Source: Caryophanales bacterium UBA3935
GTDB taxonomy: Bacteria > Bacillota_I > Bacilli_A > ML615J-28 > CAG-698
Direction of reading: 5' to 3'
DNA length: 15,111 nucleotides
Assembly: GCA_002385755.1 (NCBI GenBank)
Contig: DGED01000073.1
Span: 13,420-28,530 of the forward strand
The notes beneath the pieces were generated by a model. That model searched no databases. It saw nothing but the letters and a program-made list of their open reading frames with translations, and was not told the DNA's origin. The position numbers and the translations under genes were made by a program. The first letter of the stretch is position 1. Each line of letters starts with the position of its first letter. This document shows, piece after piece, positions 14,559-15,111 of the stretch.

Positions 14559-15111
14559 TTGACATACCGCGGTCATTATTTCCTTATCGTGTTCGCTTAT
14601 GACCGCCAACTCTTCCAAATATTCGCGCGTATATTTGTCATTAAAGCCTAAGTATATTTTGGCGCCGGGACGGGTATCGACAATAAGCCACGCTTCGGTC
14701 TTGCCGTATTCGCAATTAAGATGTTTTTTGGAAAACTCTTTTGTCGGATGAGTTTGAATCGGCAATCTTATCGCGCTGTCTATCAGTTTGACAAGAATAT
14801 CATATTTCCTGTTGCCCAAAAGTTCTTCCGGATACTTTTCCAATAATTCGTCAAAGAATATATTCGTACCGCGAACGATACTTACGCCTTCGCGCAATCT
14901 ATAACTTTTTGAATTGTTCGCTTCCACCGTCGAGGCAATCCATTCTTCGGGATAATAATTGTCCGCTTCCTTTTCGCTTAGAAAAAAATCCGCGAACGAT
15001 TGCCCTCCCAGATATAAGCGATGAACTCTGTTTCTTTCGAAAAAAATTGGTTTTTTCACATATTCCTTCATTTTCATCATCAACTAGCCCTTTATTCTAC
15101 CAATATCGTTT

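Larger units (their letters stand above)
14036..15080 (-). pseudogene. manA: Class I mannose-6-phosphate isomerase, interrupted by a stop and probably a frameshift
   Basis: ManA interconverts mannose-6-phosphate and fructose-6-phosphate using zinc. Two same-frame pieces are visible, 15080-14556 and 14555-14073, separated only by one TAA (14556-14558). The first piece has YPEEWIASTV, RLPIQTHP (zinc ligands Gln109, His111) and CEYGKTEAW (Glu129). The second has VKTGDVF, the fourth ligand in AHAIGAG (His192), FTVQPEYWCGD and RYMGLDKRVA. A single piece therefore cannot make the metal site. The reading continues through the stop with perfect family order, so the TAA replaces a sense codon (one change from CAA, GAA or AAA). 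The frame then ends early at TGA 14073; just past it another frame encodes VDGGILAYIGKQP and a stop at 14036-14038, which fits the missing last strand. ATG 15080 is favoured over TTG 15083 by AAAGGG 7 nt upstream. Sequencing error has not been excluded. Confidence 0.8.

Noticed and set aside
1..15111. Defence system, phage, transposon, CRISPR array or biosynthetic cluster
   Set aside because: No transposase, integrase, nuclease, toxin-antitoxin pair, direct-repeat array or cluster enzyme was seen on either strand.

Overview
The window looks like chromosomal DNA from a Gram-positive-type bacterium of the Bacillota/Mycoplasmatota (Firmicutes-like) group. Supporting signs are strong AGGAGG-type ribosome binding sites, frequent TTG/GTG starts, U-tract intrinsic terminators, extended -10 promoters, a long-form hibernation factor, a LeuRS without the zinc cysteines, a split glycine decarboxylase (GcvPA/GcvPB), and an exported GHL10 protein ending in a Listeria-Bacteroides-type repeat. 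TAA, TAG and TGA all serve as stops, so the code is standard rather than the Mycoplasma code. No phage, insertion sequence, CRISPR array, tRNA or rRNA was seen. I cannot name the species.

Layout. (1) 1-1796, minus: an exported family-10-like glycosyl hydrolase, cut off at the window edge. (2) 1939-2508, plus: hpf, the only convincing plus-strand gene; its divergent start shares a 142-bp AT-rich spacer with the hydrolase. (3) 2546-6801, minus: a probable transcription unit of a DUF1189-like membrane protein, leuS, a PH-domain membrane protein and a small cysteine-containing orphan. It converges on hpf, and two back-to-back terminators between them contain the stop codons of both genes. (4) 6802-7275: a spacer with the promoter of unit 3, the lpdA terminator, and a startless 75-codon reading frame that ends at its own excellent terminator, which is probably a gene remnant. 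(5) 7276-12822, minus: a complete glycine cleavage operon, gcvT-gcvH-gcvPA-gcvPB-lpdA, with genes overlapping or 10 bp apart. (6) 12946-13854, minus: a lipoprotein with an Ig-like (Big2) domain and its own promoter and terminator. (7) 14036-15080, minus: manA, interrupted by an in-frame TAA and probably also by a C-terminal frameshift.

How the genes work together. The gcv operon supplies all four proteins of glycine cleavage: P (two subunits) decarboxylates glycine, H carries the aminomethyl group on lipoyl-lysine, T passes the one-carbon unit to tetrahydrofolate, and L (LpdA) reoxidises the lipoamide. No lipoate ligase or lipoyl synthase is present here, so H must be lipoylated by genes elsewhere. 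The operon's leader is only about 30 nt, too short for the glycine riboswitch often found upstream of gcv genes in this group. The other genes are housekeeping (LeuRS, HPF) or envelope functions.

I found no convincing evidence of a wholly new system. The points most worth a second look are the doubly damaged manA, the startless reading frame between two terminators at 7026-7253, the cysteine-containing orphan at 2546-2878, and the nested convergent terminators at 2496-2547.
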